DNA of 64,000 nt, taken from Bacteroidales bacterium (GTDB lineage Bacteria; Bacteroidota; Bacteroidia; Bacteroidales; UBA932). Position 1 is the stretch's first letter. Each line of letters starts with the position of its first letter. The notes below the pieces were generated by a model. It searched no databases. It was not told the DNA's origin and saw nothing but the letters and a program-made list of their open reading frames with translations. A program made the position numbers and the translations under genes. Shown in pieces: positions 53,473 to 64,000 of the stretch. The stretch is from the NCBI GenBank assembly GCA_016282145.1, contig JAEEJZ010000006.1, forward strand, positions 1-64,000, written 5' to 3'.

Positions 53473-55056
53473 CTAAATCAACGCTTCCACGACGGCGGAC
53501 GCTACCTTACGGATATGCTCACCGGCTCCTTCGGGCAGCCTTCCGGCATCCAGTTCAGCCAGGATGTCCGCGTGGGAGACGCGCATGCGTTCGAGGAAAA
53601 GCCGCTGGAATTCGGGCACCTTATCGACTGCAATCTTTTCCATCAGGGAGTTGATGCCGCAATAGAGCACGGCCACCTGCTCCCCTACCGGCATGGGGCT
53701 GTACTGGGGCTGCACCAGCAGGCGCGTATTCTTGCGCCCGCGGTCCAGGGTCATCAGGGTCAGCCGGTCCATATCGGACGAGTATTTGGAAAACGCTTCC
53801 AGTTCGTTGTACTGCGCCTGGTCGATCTTCAGCGTACCGGCGACCTTCTTCATACTCTTTACCTGAGCCGCACCGCCCACGCGGGAAACGGAGATACCCA
53901 CGTTGATGGCGGGACGGATGCCGGCATTGAAGAGCGGCGATTCCAGGTAGATCTGGCCGTCGGTGATGGAAATCACATTGGTAGGGATGTAGGCGGACAC
54001 ATCGCCCGCCTGGGTCTCGATGATGGGCAGGGCCGTCAGCGATCCGCCGCCCCGTACCTTGTCCTTCAGGACTTCCGGGACATCGTTCATCAGACGGGCC
54101 ACTTCCTCCTGACCGACAATCTTCGCCGCCCGCTCCAGCAGGCGCGAATGCAGGTAGAAGACGTCGCCGGGATAGGCCTCGCGGCCCGAGGGACGCTTCA
54201 GGATCAGGGACACTTCGCGATAGGCCACCGCCTGCTTCGAGAGGTCGTCATAGACCACGAGGGCCGCGCGCCCGGTATCGCGGAAATACTCGCCGATGGC
54301 AGCGCCGGCAAAGGGCGCAAAGTATTGCAGCGCAGCGGGGTCAGCCGCCGTCGCGGAAACGACGATGGTATAGTCCATCGCCCCCTTGTCGCGCAGGGTC
54401 TGCACGAGGGCCGCGACCGTCGAGCCCTTCTGCCCCACCGCGACGTAGATGCAATAGACGGGTTTTCCCTTCAAGTATTCGGAGCGCTGGTTGAGGATGG
54501 TATCGATGGCGATGGCGGTCTTTCCGGTCTGCCGGTCGCCGATAATCAGTTCGCGCTGCCCGCGGCCGATGGGAATCATCGCATCGATGGCCTTGATCCC
54601 CGTCTGCAGCGGTTCCGTAACCGGCTCGCGGAAGATTACCCCGGGCGCCTTGCGTTCGAGGGGCATACGGAGGGTTTCTCCCGCAACCGGGCCCAGTCCG
54701 TCCAGGGGCTCGCCGAGCGGATTCACCACGCGGCCCACCAGGCCTTCCCCGACGGGGATGCCGGCGATGCGCTTGAGACGCCGGACGCTCATCCCCTCGC
54801 TCACCTGGTCCGTGGGGCCCAGGAGCACCACGCCCACATTGTCGGCTTCGAGATTCATCGCCACCGCCTTCACGCCGGATTCAAACTCCACCAACTCCCC
54901 TGCCTCCACGTGCTCCAGGCCGTAGATACGGGCGACGCCGTCGCTGACCTGCAGGACGGTGCCGACCTCGTCGAAACGGACGCCGTTGTCCGTCCCCTCC
55001 AGCTGGGAAAGCAGGATATCGGAGATTTCGCTGGCTTTTATCGTATTCTGTGACAT
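53473..55056 (-). CDS. atpA: F1Fo ATP synthase alpha subunit
   Basis: The 527-residue non-catalytic nucleotide-binding subunit has a P-loop [15 protein letters not shown], an N-terminal beta barrel ([20 protein letters not shown]) and the signature [17 protein letters not shown]. Its arginine finger lies in the ISVSRVGG segment. It shares one base with the stop of atpH, so the subunits are translationally coupled. Confidence 0.97.
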   Translation of the reverse strand: MSQNTIKASEISDILLSQLEGTDNGVRFDEVGTVLQVSDGVARIYGLEHVEAGELVEFESGVKAVAMNLEADNVGVVLLGPTDQVSEGMSVRRLKRIAGIPVGEGLVGRVVNPLGEPLDGLGPVAGETLRMPLERKAPGVIFREPVTEPLQTGIKAIDAMIPIGRGQRELIIGDRQTGKTAIAIDTILNQRSEYLKGKPVYCIYVAVGQKGSTVAALVQTLRDKGAMDYTIVVSATAADPAALQYFAPFAGAAIGEYFRDTGRAALVVYDDLSKQAVAYREVSLILKRPSGREAYPGDVFYLHSRLLERAAKIVGQEEVARLMNDVPEVLKDKVRGGGSLTALPIIETQAGDVSAYIPTNVISITDGQIYLESPLFNAGIRPAINVGISVSRVGGAAQVKSMKKVAGTLKIDQAQYNELEAFSKYSSDMDRLTLMTLDRGRKNTRLLVQPQYSPMPVGEQVAVLYCGINSLMEKIAVDKVPEFQRLFLERMRVSHADILAELDAGRLPEGAGEHIRKVASAVVEALI

Positions 55057-55535
55057 TATACTACTCTTGTTCTGTTTTGTTCATTGAGCGAGTTCAGCAC
55101 CCTGGAAAGTTGGGAACGGACACTCGCATCCATGCGCAGGCCGTCTATATCGAGAACAAAGCCTCCGATCAGCGCCGGATCCACCTTCTCTTCCATCTCC
55201 AGGCGGCAGTCCTTCACCTGGCTCAGGAGTTCACGCACCCGGGCGGCGAACTCCGGCGCGGGGACGGCCGTCACGAGGACGGCTTCCTTGCGGCCGGTCC
55301 GGTCATCGTACAGCCGGACAAAACTGTGCAGGATGAACTTCAGGTAGGCCGCCCTGTGCTTGCGCTTGAGCAGGTCCACGAAGCGGGACAGTTCCGGTGC
55401 CGGCTCCTGGCTGAAGCCTGCGGGATCCTGCAGCAGGGCCCGTACCTGCCGGTACACGGTCTCCCCGCCTCCCGTACGTTCCACGTACTTGAGCAGCGCT
55501 TTCGCATAGCGCAAGGATACCGTTCCGGTGTTCAT
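55056..55535 (-). CDS. atpH: F1Fo ATP synthase delta subunit
   Basis: The 159-residue peripheral stalk subunit starts with the helical [19 protein letters not shown] and ends with a beta-rich part typical of delta/OSCP ([20 protein letters not shown]). It binds the top of F1. It lies between atpF and atpA with almost no spacing. Length is slightly below the usual 175-180. Confidence 0.92.
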   Translation of the reverse strand: MNTGTVSLRYAKALLKYVERTGGGETVYRQVRALLQDPAGFSQEPAPELSRFVDLLKRKHRAAYLKFILHSFVRLYDDRTGRKEAVLVTAVPAPEFAARVRELLSQVKDCRLEMEEKVDPALIGGFVLDIDGLRMDASVRSQLSRVLNSLNEQNRTRVV

Positions 55536-55538
55536 CGC

Positions 55539-56045
55539 CTAACTATTGTCGGTGTTACGCAAGGCTTCGTCGGACAGGCGGTCGAGCAGGGCTTTCTGCA
55601 CATCGGCGTCGGAGAGCTTGTCCCGGAGGATCTTTTCCGCGACACTGACTCCCAGCAGGGCGATTTCCCTCCGGGCATCGGCCAGTGCGGCTTCCTTCTC
55701 CGCGGCAATCGCCTCACGGGCCTTCGCGATAAGCGTTGCGGCTTCCTTCTCCGCATCGGCACGGGCATCGGAAAGCAGCTGCGACCTTGCGTCGGACGCT
55801 TCCTTGACCATTCTGGCCTGTTCGCGCCGCGTCTGCTCCAGCATATCCCGGTGCTCCTGCTCCAGGGCGGCGAGGCGCTCCTGCGCTTCCTTCGCGTCCC
55901 GTAGCGCCTGCTCGATGTGCTCGCTGCGCCGGTCGATCATCCCGGTAATGACGGGGAAGCCCCACTTCGCCAGAATGAAGAACACGATGGCGAAGACGAG
56001 GACCATCCAGAAAAGCAGGCCCGTCTCGGGGAGCAACAGCGACAT
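55539..56045 (-). CDS. atpF: F1Fo ATP synthase b subunit
   Basis: The 168-residue stator subunit has one N-terminal membrane helix (LLFWMVLVFAIVFFILAKWG), followed by FPVITGMIDRRSEHIEQAL and a long charged helix, the usual b-subunit dimer arm. The C-terminal SVAEKILRDKLSD motif contacts delta. It starts three bases after atpE ends. Confidence 0.95.
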   Translation of the reverse strand: MSLLLPETGLLFWMVLVFAIVFFILAKWGFPVITGMIDRRSEHIEQALRDAKEAQERLAALEQEHRDMLEQTRREQARMVKEASDARSQLLSDARADAEKEAATLIAKAREAIAAEKEAALADARREIALLGVSVAEKILRDKLSDADVQKALLDRLSDEALRNTDNS

Positions 56046-56048
56046 AGA

Positions 56049-56300
56049 CTACTTCGCAATCAGACAGACGACGATGGCAAAGAAGCAGACGCCTTCGATC
56101 AGTGCACCGGCGATAATCATACCGGTACGGATGTTTCCGGCGGCTTCGGGCTGGCGGGCGATGCCTTCCATCGCGGACTTGCCGATCTTACCGATGCCGA
56201 AAGCGGCGGCGATAGCGGCGATGGCCGCACCGAGCGCTGCACCGAACCTGCCGATCTGGAGTCCGGCAGCTGCCTGAAGTAAAAGGGTAGAAAGTAACAT
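56049..56300 (-). CDS. atpE: F1Fo ATP synthase c subunit
   Basis: The 83-residue ring subunit has two membrane helices joined by the polar loop ARQPEA. The ion-binding carboxylate is Glu69 in AGALIEGVCFF. The Ser/Thr pair and Tyr that follow this glutamate in sodium-type rings are replaced by Gly70, Val71 and Phe, so proton coupling is more likely. The glycine-rich first helix packs the ring. Confidence 0.95.
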   Translation of the reverse strand: MLLSTLLLQAAAGLQIGRFGAALGAAIAAIAAAFGIGKIGKSAMEGIARQPEAAGNIRTGMIIAGALIEGVCFFAIVVCLIAK

Positions 56301-56313
56301 AATTTATTAATTT

Positions 56314-57336
56314 TTAATGGTTTGTTTGTCTTGATGCGCCGATGAACACGGCGGAAAGCATAGTGAAGACGTAGGCCTGGATGAAGGCGACGAGCACCTC
56401 GAGGCAGTCCATGAAGACGCCCAGCAGCACGGAAACCGCCATCATCGAACCGTTGATGACCGCGCCCATCTTGGCCGTCACGAAGATTACGCAGAGCAGG
56501 CCGATGAGCATGGCGTGCCCCGCAAAGATATTGGCAAAAAGCCGGATCATCAGCGAGAAGGGCTTGGTGAACAGGCCCACGATCTCGATGAGCGGCATCA
56601 GCGGAAGCGGTGCCTTCAGGAAGACGGGGACATCCGGCCAGAGCGTCTCCTTCCAATAGTGCCGGTTCCCGAAAAGGTTGGTAGCAAGGAAGGTGCAGAG
56701 TGCCAGGACCAGGGTGACCGCGATATTGCCCGTCAGGTTGGCCCCGCCCGGGAAGAAGGGCAGGATGCCCAGCAGGTTGTTCAGCAGGATGAAGAAGAAC
56801 GCCGTCAGCAGATAGGGCGAATAACGCTTGTAATCCGGGCCTATCGCGTCCTTGACGATCTCGTCCTCCACCCAGACGATGAGCGGTTCCAGCAGGGCGG
56901 CGATGCCCGAGGGGGCCTCTTTCAGCACGTCGTGCCGACGATACCAGCGCGCGCAGAGCAGGACCAGCAGCACCAGCAGGGCGGAACTCATCAGCAGGGA
57001 AAGCACGTTGCGGGTGATGGAAAGGTCCAGGGGGCGGACGGGGCCGTCCGGGGTCAGTTCCACCACTTTGCCCGCGTATTCTTCTCCCTCTCCGGCGATG
57101 GCAAAGCCCCTGCAAGGCAGTTCCGAGGAAAGGAAGCACTGCCAGACGCCGTCAGCGCTGCGGACGATGAGCGGAAGCGGCAGGGAGACTTCCCTGTCTC
57201 CCCAGGAAAAGAGGGGCCAGGAATAGGCGTCTCCGGTATGCTCGTAGATAATCTCCGTCACATCCAGCTCATCGCCGTGCGCGACCGCCGGAAGGGTGCC
57301 CAGAAGGAAAACAACGATGAACCACAAGCGCTTCAT
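56314..57336 (-). CDS. atpB: F1Fo ATP synthase a subunit
   Basis: The 340-residue stator channel subunit has an added signal-like helix and about 90-residue periplasmic N-terminal extension before the first membrane segment of the a subunit, as is common in Bacteroidota. The essential arginine lies in FSLMIRLFANIFAGH, and YLLTAFFFILLNNLLGILPF is conserved. The ATG at 57336 overlaps the atpC stop (ATGA); the codon at 57351 is TTG. Confidence 0.94.
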   Translation of the reverse strand: MKRLWFIVVFLLGTLPAVAHGDELDVTEIIYEHTGDAYSWPLFSWGDREVSLPLPLIVRSADGVWQCFLSSELPCRGFAIAGEGEEYAGKVVELTPDGPVRPLDLSITRNVLSLLMSSALLVLLVLLCARWYRRHDVLKEAPSGIAALLEPLIVWVEDEIVKDAIGPDYKRYSPYLLTAFFFILLNNLLGILPFFPGGANLTGNIAVTLVLALCTFLATNLFGNRHYWKETLWPDVPVFLKAPLPLMPLIEIVGLFTKPFSLMIRLFANIFAGHAMLIGLLCVIFVTAKMGAVINGSMMAVSVLLGVFMDCLEVLVAFIQAYVFTMLSAVFIGASRQTNH

Positions 57337-57580
57337 GCCGTCTCCACACAAAGGGTTACGATGTCTGAGGCAACGGAAACCGCTCCGGAGAGGATGGGCA
57401 GGCTTTCCTGCCGCTCCCCTTCCCGCCAGCGGATCTCCCCCTCCGTGAGCGCGGCGGTGAGGGCTGCGTGCGAAGGCAGCAACTCCATCGGCGCCAGGGC
57501 GGAAGGAAGGAGGACCGCATCGGCGGTCTCCTCCCGGAAAGTGCCGGGCGTAAAGATCCGGAGGGTGAGTTTTCCAGCCA

Positions 57581-57581
<1 letters not shown>
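57333..57581 (-). CDS. atpC: F1Fo ATP synthase epsilon subunit
   Basis: At 82 residues this is only the N-terminal beta-sandwich domain of epsilon (LTLRIFTPGTF, LPSHAALTAAL), without the C-terminal helical hairpin that can inhibit ATP hydrolysis in longer forms. The short form is common in Bacteroidota. It shares one base with atpD and four with atpB. Confidence 0.9.
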
Positions 57582-59104
<1,523 letters not shown>

Positions 59105-59134
59105 TTACAATTTTTTTGCGAGTTTTGTACTACT

Positions 59135-60601
59135 ATGAAACGTTTCGTTATTGCTTTTTTGGCTGTTGCCTTCGTATGCGGAAGCACGGCCCGGGCCAAA
59201 ATCACCCTTCCCTCCGTCGTCAGCGACAACATGGTCCTTCAGCAGAACACCCAGGTAGCCCTCTGGGGCTGGAGCGATTCCGGGAAGAATGTCAGCGTCA
59301 CCACCGGTTGGGACAAGAAGAAAACGGTCGCCACGCCCGATGCCTACGGCAAGTGGCTGGTCAAGGTCTCCACGCCGGCGGGCAGCGACAAAGCCTATGA
59401 CATCACGATTGCCGACGGCGAAAAAGTCGTCCTTCACAACATCCTGATTGGAGAAGTCTGGTACTGCTCCGGCCAGTCCAATATGGAGATGCCTGTCAAG
59501 GGTTACGGTTCACAGCCCGCAGAGGGCGGCACTGACGCCATCCTCGCCGCACGGCCGCAGCGTCCCATCCGCATCTGCACCATCAAGAAATGTTCTTCCA
59601 CCACCGTCAAGGAACAGACCGTGGGCAGTTGGCAGCTCCATACCCCGGAGACCGTGGCCAATACCAGCGCGACGGCCTATTTCTTTGCCGATTACCTGCA
59701 GTCGCATATCGATGTCCCGGTAGGCCTGCTCATCTCCTCCTGGGGCGGCAGTTCCATCGAGACCTGGCTGGACCAGAAGACCATCGAGGAAGGCTTTGCC
59801 GGCGAATTCGACCTCTTCTACCTCGGCCAGCCCTGGGACAAGAGTTACGGCAAGAAGGACCACGCCTGGCCCTGCCTCCTCTACAACGGTCAGGTAAACG
59901 GCCTGATCCCCTATACCTTCAAGGGGATGCTCTGGTATCAGGGCGAGGCCAACCGCAAGCGTCCGGAACAATACCTGCGCCTGATGCAGGCTTACGCCAA
60001 GATGATGCGCGAGAAGTTCCAGAATCCCGAGGCGCCGTACTACTTCGTGCAGATTGCACCCTATATGTACGACAAGAGCGGAGAAACCAACCACTTTACC
60101 TCCGGATACCTGTTTGAGGCGCAGCAGAAGGCCGCTGAAACCATTCCGAACAGCGGTATGGTCGCCACGGTCGATATCGGCGAATACGGCACCATCCACC
60201 CCTGCAAGAAGCGCGAAGTGGGCAGACGCCTGGCGCTCCTCGCCCTCGTGAACGATTACGGCTTCAAGGGCATCGATCCCGTCAGCCCGACCTACCAGAG
60301 CGTCAGTTTCGTCGACGGCAAGGCTACCGTCCGCTTCCAGGTCAACAAACTGGGTCTGGCCCCGATGGGCGTCCTCCTCTCCGGATTCGAGATCGCAGGC
60401 TCGGACAAGGTCTTCCACGAAGCCAAGGCCAAGCTCGCCAAAGAAAGGGGCTGCGTCGATGTCTGGAGCGAAGAGGTTCCTGAACCCGTCGCCGTCCGCT
60501 ACTGCTTCCGCAACTGGTGCGTCGGCTCGGTCTTCAACAACTACGGCATTCCCGTCGCCCCGTTCCGCACCGACGACTGGAGCCTGGAAGAAGTGCAATA
60601 A
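59135..60601 (+). CDS. Sialate O-acetylesterase-like SGNH hydrolase
   Basis: The 488-residue exported enzyme has a Sec signal (ending STARA). A beta-rich N-terminal part leads to the SGNH hydrolase domain: catalytic serine in WYCSGQSNMEMPV, the GMLWYQGEAN block with its conserved residues, and a late GTIHPCKK that holds the Asp/His region. It resembles family 9-O-acetyl sialate esterases, which remove acetyl groups from sialic acids or plant glycans. The frame stays open far upstream antisense to atpD, but the ATG at 59135 gives the signal peptide. It meets the recO stop with no gap. Confidence 0.88.
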   Translation: MKRFVIAFLAVAFVCGSTARAKITLPSVVSDNMVLQQNTQVALWGWSDSGKNVSVTTGWDKKKTVATPDAYGKWLVKVSTPAGSDKAYDITIADGEKVVLHNILIGEVWYCSGQSNMEMPVKGYGSQPAEGGTDAILAARPQRPIRICTIKKCSSTTVKEQTVGSWQLHTPETVANTSATAYFFADYLQSHIDVPVGLLISSWGGSSIETWLDQKTIEEGFAGEFDLFYLGQPWDKSYGKKDHAWPCLLYNGQVNGLIPYTFKGMLWYQGEANRKRPEQYLRLMQAYAKMMREKFQNPEAPYYFVQIAPYMYDKSGETNHFTSGYLFEAQQKAAETIPNSGMVATVDIGEYGTIHPCKKREVGRRLALLALVNDYGFKGIDPVSPTYQSVSFVDGKATVRFQVNKLGLAPMGVLLSGFEIAGSDKVFHEAKAKLAKERGCVDVWSEEVPEPVAVRYCFRNWCVGSVFNNYGIPVAPFRTDDWSLEEVQ

Positions 60602-61249
60602 TCAGAAAATTTCGCGGAGCACGTCGAGGGATTTCACCTCCAGATTGCAGTCCGCGTGATAGGCAAGATATTGAAGGAGGACCGCAGCCATCGCGCTGCG
60701 GTCTTCTCCTTTCAGGGGCATAAGCAGCGCGGAAGCCCTGTCCGCCTCGCAGAACGCCGAAAGGGGTTTCAGATAATTCCCGGCGAAGGGCGCCAGCGCT
60801 TCCGGCCCGGGGGCGAAGCCCAGTTCCCGGCACAGGTCCAGCAGGAAACACAGATGAAACGAGGCGTAATGCGCGGCCAGGGAATCGAAGAGGCGCACCT
60901 GGAGGGCGCACCAGTCAAAGAAAGCGGCATCCCCCGTCCCGCTGCGCATCACGCGGTAGAGCACTTCGCTCATAAACAGGCTGACGGCATTCTTGACGGG
61001 ATTCCCGCGCAGGCTGTTCAGGGGGGATTCAGCGGCCATCGAACGCAGCCGCCAGAGATCCGAACGCGGATTCTCGATTACCTCCACATCCAGGAGCGAA
61101 AGGGGCTGAAAGAAGGCCCGCGGCGCCTTCGAGCCGGCGCTCACGATGAAACTCCGGCGTCCCAGCCTGCGGCTCAGGCAATGCAGGACAAGGGAATTTT
61201 CCCCTGTCCGCGTCGTGTTCAGGACAATGAGCCGGTCGGCGGAAATCAT
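60602..61249 (-). CDS. recO: DNA repair protein RecO
   Basis: RecO loads RecA on SSB-coated DNA with RecR. The 215 residues start with an OB fold (ADRLIVLNTTRTGENSLVLH) and continue as a helical domain (LFMSEVLYRVMRSG, LAHYASFHLCFLLDLCRELG). It is a little shorter than usual and lacks an obvious zinc finger. Its start overlaps the rdgB stop by four bases. The convergent esterase ends at the adjacent base. Confidence 0.9.
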   Translation of the reverse strand: MISADRLIVLNTTRTGENSLVLHCLSRRLGRRSFIVSAGSKAPRAFFQPLSLLDVEVIENPRSDLWRLRSMAAESPLNSLRGNPVKNAVSLFMSEVLYRVMRSGTGDAAFFDWCALQVRLFDSLAAHYASFHLCFLLDLCRELGFAPGPEALAPFAGNYLKPLSAFCEADRASALLMPLKGEDRSAMAAVLLQYLAYHADCNLEVKSLDVLREIF

Positions 61250-61830
61250 CGGGCAAGCCAGGCCACCATGGCGCGCAGCGCCCTTCCACGGTGGGAGACG
61301 GCATTTTTCTCTTCTTCGGGAATTTCCGCGAAGGTCTTGCCGCCGAAGCCCTCGGGAATAAATACAGGGTCGTAGCCGAAGCCTTTGGCACCGCTGCGCT
61401 GCAGGGCAATCTTGCCCTCTACGCAGCCTTCAAAGCAGTGCTTTTCTCCGTTCAGGATCAGGGTGATTACGCTGCGGAAACGGGCGGTACGGGGTACGTC
61501 CGGCCCCAGGGCGGCCATTTCGGAGAGCAGTTTCTCCATATTGTCATCGAAACTGCAATGCTCGCCCGCATAACGCGCAGTATAGACGCCGGGCGCCCAG
61601 TTCAGGCAATCTACTTCCAGTCCGGTATCATCGGCAAAGCAGTCCGCGCCCGTCCGGGCATAAATGTATTCCGCCTTCTGGATGGAATTCTCCTCCAGCG
61701 TCTCTCCCGTTTCAGGAATCTCCTCCGTGATACCGAACTGTGCCGGTGACATCAGTTCATACTCCGGTCCCAGTATTTCGGAAGCCTCCCGGAGTTTCCC
61801 CTTGTTCCCTGTAGCAAATACAAGTTTCAT
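61246..61830 (-). CDS. rdgB: RdgB/HAM1 non-canonical purine NTP pyrophosphatase
   Basis: This 194-residue house-cleaning enzyme converts dITP, XTP and ITP to the monophosphate and pyrophosphate, keeping them out of DNA. Its start LVFATGNKGKLREASEIL and the blocks FADDTGLEV, GVYTARYAGE, GYDPVFIPEGFG and SHRGRAL are all diagnostic. The ATG follows the S41 protease gene by 23 bases. It overlaps recO, so the two genome-maintenance genes are coupled. Confidence 0.96.
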   Translation of the reverse strand: MKLVFATGNKGKLREASEILGPEYELMSPAQFGITEEIPETGETLEENSIQKAEYIYARTGADCFADDTGLEVDCLNWAPGVYTARYAGEHCSFDDNMEKLLSEMAALGPDVPRTARFRSVITLILNGEKHCFEGCVEGKIALQRSGAKGFGYDPVFIPEGFGGKTFAEIPEEEKNAVSHRGRALRAMVAWLAR

Positions 61831-61853
61831 TGTTTTATATTTCAGGTCCTTTA

Positions 61854-63455
61854 TTAAATCCTTGGACTCTTCAGCGCTTCCCGCAATTCATCGTCGTAGC
61901 GGAGCCGGATCTCCATCCCGGCTTTCTGGAAGCGGTAACGCACCACGATTTCCTCCTCGATGAAGGGTAGCAGTTCCTCCTTCGCCCGCCGCAGCGCTTC
62001 CTCCTTGCTCATATCCACCTTCTTCTCCAGCGCCTCCAGCAGTTCGAGCGTCTCCGGATCCGGATTCTCCTTCTTCAGCGAATCGCGCATCGCATCGAAA
62101 TAGGTCTTTGCCGTGCTGCGGTAATCGAATTCCTGCTTCGAAGCATAATCGACAAAATCCTCATATTCATCGAAATGGAACTGGCCGGTCGGCGGAATCG
62201 AAGCGTGCTTCTTCACATACTCGAGCGCGTAATGGTCGATGACCTGCCAGCCGCTCAGCGCATAGACGATACGGCTGTAATCCCTGCGCTTCAGCACTAC
62301 GTCGGGGGTAATGCCGCCGCCGTCTCGCACTTCCCGGCCGGAAACGGTCCGGAAGACGCTGGTCAGCGAATCGGGGATATTCCCCACGCTCCCGTCCTCG
62401 CGGCGATGCGCGTAATCCTTGATCTGGACGCATCGGCCGCTGGGAATGTAATACTTGGCCGTCGTGATCTTCAATTGGCCGCCGTAGGGCAGGGGACGGA
62501 TGCTCTGCACGAGCCCCTTGCCGAAGGTGCGCTGTCCCATAATGGTCGCGCGGTCCATATCCTGGAGCGCTCCCGCCACGATCTCGGAGGCAGAAGCCGA
62601 CTGGGAATCCACCAGGACGATCAACGGCAGGTTCACGTCGAAGGGTGCGGATTGCGTCTTGTAGGTCCGTTCCTCGTCCTTGTCCTTTCCCCGGGAATTG
62701 ACGACGAGGGAGCCCTTGGGGACGAAGAGTCCCACCATCTCCACCGCCTCCTGCAGCAGGCCGCCGCCGTTGGAGCGCAGGTCCAGCACCAGTTCCTTCA
62801 TCCCCTGCTTGCGCAGGGAGACCAGCGCCGAACGTACTTCCGCCGCCAGCCCGGGCGTGAAGCCGCTGAGGGCGATATAGGCGGTCTTGTCATCCAGCAT
62901 ACCGGCGTACTGCATATCGGGAAGGTGAATCTTTTCGCGGGTCACGACGATCTCCTTCTGCCCGCCGCCGCGCACCTTCTCCACGAGGAAGTGCACCTGC
63001 GTCCCGGCCGTTCCCTTCATACGGGAACTGCATTCCGCCACGTTCAGCCCCACTACGCTCTCTCCGTCGATGGTCAGGATGACATCGCCGCACTCCAGCC
63101 CGCCCTTATGCGCAGGGGAGCCTTCGTAGATTTCGTTGATCAGCACGCCTTCATCCAGTTTCGGCTTATAGATGATGGCTCCTACGCCGCCGTAGGAATT
63201 GCTGATCATCATCTGGAAATTGTCTCCTTCCTCTTCCGGAACATAGACCGTATAGGGGTCGAGGTTGGCGAGCATGGCGTTCACGCCCACCTTTTCCATC
63301 CGGTCCACGGGCAGCGAGTCCACATAACTGCGCCCGAGTTCCTTCAGGATGGCACTCTGGATTTCAATCCACTTCCCCATCGTAAAGTCCTTGGACTGGG
63401 AGAAGGATACGGTCGCGCTCAAAAGCAGGGCGGCCGCGACTAAGCAAGGTTTCAT
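61854..63455 (-). CDS. S41-family C-terminal processing peptidase
   Basis: The 533-residue periplasmic protease has a signal peptide (ending VSFSQ), a PDZ domain (about 90-175; GLECGDVILTIDGESVVG) and the S41 catalytic core. The nucleophile serine is in DSQSASASEIVAGALQD and the lysine base in GQRTFGKGLVQSI, as in CtpA. A charged helical tail (about 420-533) follows. The ATG at 63455 overlaps the U32 peptidase stop (ATGA). Confidence 0.93.
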   Translation of the reverse strand: MKPCLVAAALLLSATVSFSQSKDFTMGKWIEIQSAILKELGRSYVDSLPVDRMEKVGVNAMLANLDPYTVYVPEEEGDNFQMMISNSYGGVGAIIYKPKLDEGVLINEIYEGSPAHKGGLECGDVILTIDGESVVGLNVAECSSRMKGTAGTQVHFLVEKVRGGGQKEIVVTREKIHLPDMQYAGMLDDKTAYIALSGFTPGLAAEVRSALVSLRKQGMKELVLDLRSNGGGLLQEAVEMVGLFVPKGSLVVNSRGKDKDEERTYKTQSAPFDVNLPLIVLVDSQSASASEIVAGALQDMDRATIMGQRTFGKGLVQSIRPLPYGGQLKITTAKYYIPSGRCVQIKDYAHRREDGSVGNIPDSLTSVFRTVSGREVRDGGGITPDVVLKRRDYSRIVYALSGWQVIDHYALEYVKKHASIPPTGQFHFDEYEDFVDYASKQEFDYRSTAKTYFDAMRDSLKKENPDPETLELLEALEKKVDMSKEEALRRAKEELLPFIEEEIVVRYRFQKAGMEIRLRYDDELREALKSPRI

Positions 63456-64000
63456 ACTTTTTCCCAAATATACAATTTATCGCCCCGATGCAGTTTTCCG
63501 GGCCATTCCCCTTCGGGCCTCACCGCCACCGAGCAGCGTACGCCTTTTCCGGCGATATCGGCCGGCTCGAGCGCCACCCGCAGATCTTCTACGCAGAATT
63601 CCACCACGCCGGTGTTCCTGCCGATGACCATGACCGCATCGCCGCGGTGCAGGGGCACGCACTCTACGGCGATTTCCGCTACGCCGATACGGTCGAACCA
63701 GTTCGCCACTTTGCCGCAATAGACCTTGCGGTGGGTCGCGCGGTTGCCGTACACCTCGCTCCACTGCCCGAGTTCGGCGCCCTGGTACCAGCCTTCCCAG
63801 AATCCGCGGTTGAACACCTCGTCCAGTTCCGCCTTGAGCGACGCGGAGAGTTCCGGGCTGAAACGGCCGTCGCAGATGGCATCGGCCGCCCGGCGGTAGC
63901 AGGAGGCGCAGCGCTTCACGTACTCGGCACTGCGCGCCCGTCCTTCAATCTTGAAGACCCGCACGCCGCTCTCCACCATCTTGTCGAGGAATTCTATCGT
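63452..64000 (-). CDS. U32-family peptidase, C-terminal part (5' end outside window)
   Basis: The frame runs past the right edge; only about 183 residues are present. VRVFKIEGRARSAEYV matches the usual KIEGR-x-K/R block of U32 peptidase-like proteins, many of which are in fact RNA hydroxylation enzymes (TrhP/RlhA type). The C-terminal part is the beta-barrel-like domain of this family (VGNRATHRKVYCGKV-like region, ending LYIWEKV). Whether it is protease or tRNA/rRNA modifying cannot be decided from this piece. It overlaps the S41 protease start by four bases. Confidence 0.85.
   Translation of the reverse strand, partial: TIEFLDKMVESGVRVFKIEGRARSAEYVKRCASCYRRAADAICDGRFSPELSASLKAELDEVFNRGFWEGWYQGAELGQWSEVYGNRATHRKVYCGKVANWFDRIGVAEIAVECVPLHRGDAVMVIGRNTGVVEFCVEDLRVALEPADIAGKGVRCSVAVRPEGEWPGKLHRGDKLYIWEKV

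Noticed and set aside
56049..56300. Sodium-type ATP synthase ring
   Set aside because: The residues after Glu69 are Gly and Val with Phe instead of the Ser/Thr and Tyr ligands.

Overview
The window is chromosomal DNA from a GC-rich member of the Bacteroidota, most likely order Bacteroidales; I cannot resolve the family. The evidence is Bacteroidota-type promoters (a -33 TTTG and a -7 TAnnTTTG, best seen before the 23S rRNA gene and at 9286-9316), a SusC/SusD pair, BACON-type lipoproteins, a protease with a type IX secretion (T9SS)-like C-terminus beside a PorV/PorQ-like barrel, and the ATP synthase order D-C-B-E-F-H-A-G.

Layout: 1-522 is the 5' end of a 23S rRNA gene on the minus strand. It has its own promoter and leader, and no 16S gene precedes it. 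747-14837 is a minus-strand block: tripeptidase pepT, an OPT-family transporter, envelope biogenesis genes (OstA-like, SurA-like), a GH25 lysozyme, a cysteine-rich lipoprotein, RNA modification genes (rsmE, tsaC), a rhomboid protease, mutL and a LpxL-type acyltransferase. 14879-15958 is plus strand: ispF, tRNA-Gln, a structured spacer, tRNA-Met and terminator hairpins. 15994-34179 is minus strand: a cytidylate-kinase-like gene, the complete rnfB-C-D-G-E-A cluster with rseC, dnaB, a zinc-ribbon coiled-coil protein, a MerR regulator, two M23 peptidases, an in-frame LptF/LptG-Fmt fusion, alaS, and an exported iron-sulfur redox pair.

34396-52429 is a plus-strand cell-surface locus of nine genes. 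It encodes a four-repeat lipoprotein, SusC, SusD, a zinc metallopeptidase, a DUF4302-type lipoprotein, a BACON/anchor-J lipoprotein, a subtilase with a sorting-like C-terminus, a PorV/PorQ-like barrel, and a 1139-residue lipoprotein with DGV and collagen-like repeats. Three of its lipoproteins share an unassigned GxW-containing module. The set looks like a machine for capturing and cutting protein or peptide substrates; that is inference. No glycoside hydrolase is encoded in it.

52618-59092 (minus) is the whole F1Fo ATP synthase operon. A sialate O-acetylesterase-like gene follows on the plus strand, meeting recO end to end. Then come rdgB, an S41 protease and the 3' part of a U32 peptidase gene cut by the window edge. 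A conserved 29-base core inside unrelated long hairpins occurs twice (1988-2064 and 52519-52594) and is a candidate dispersed element.
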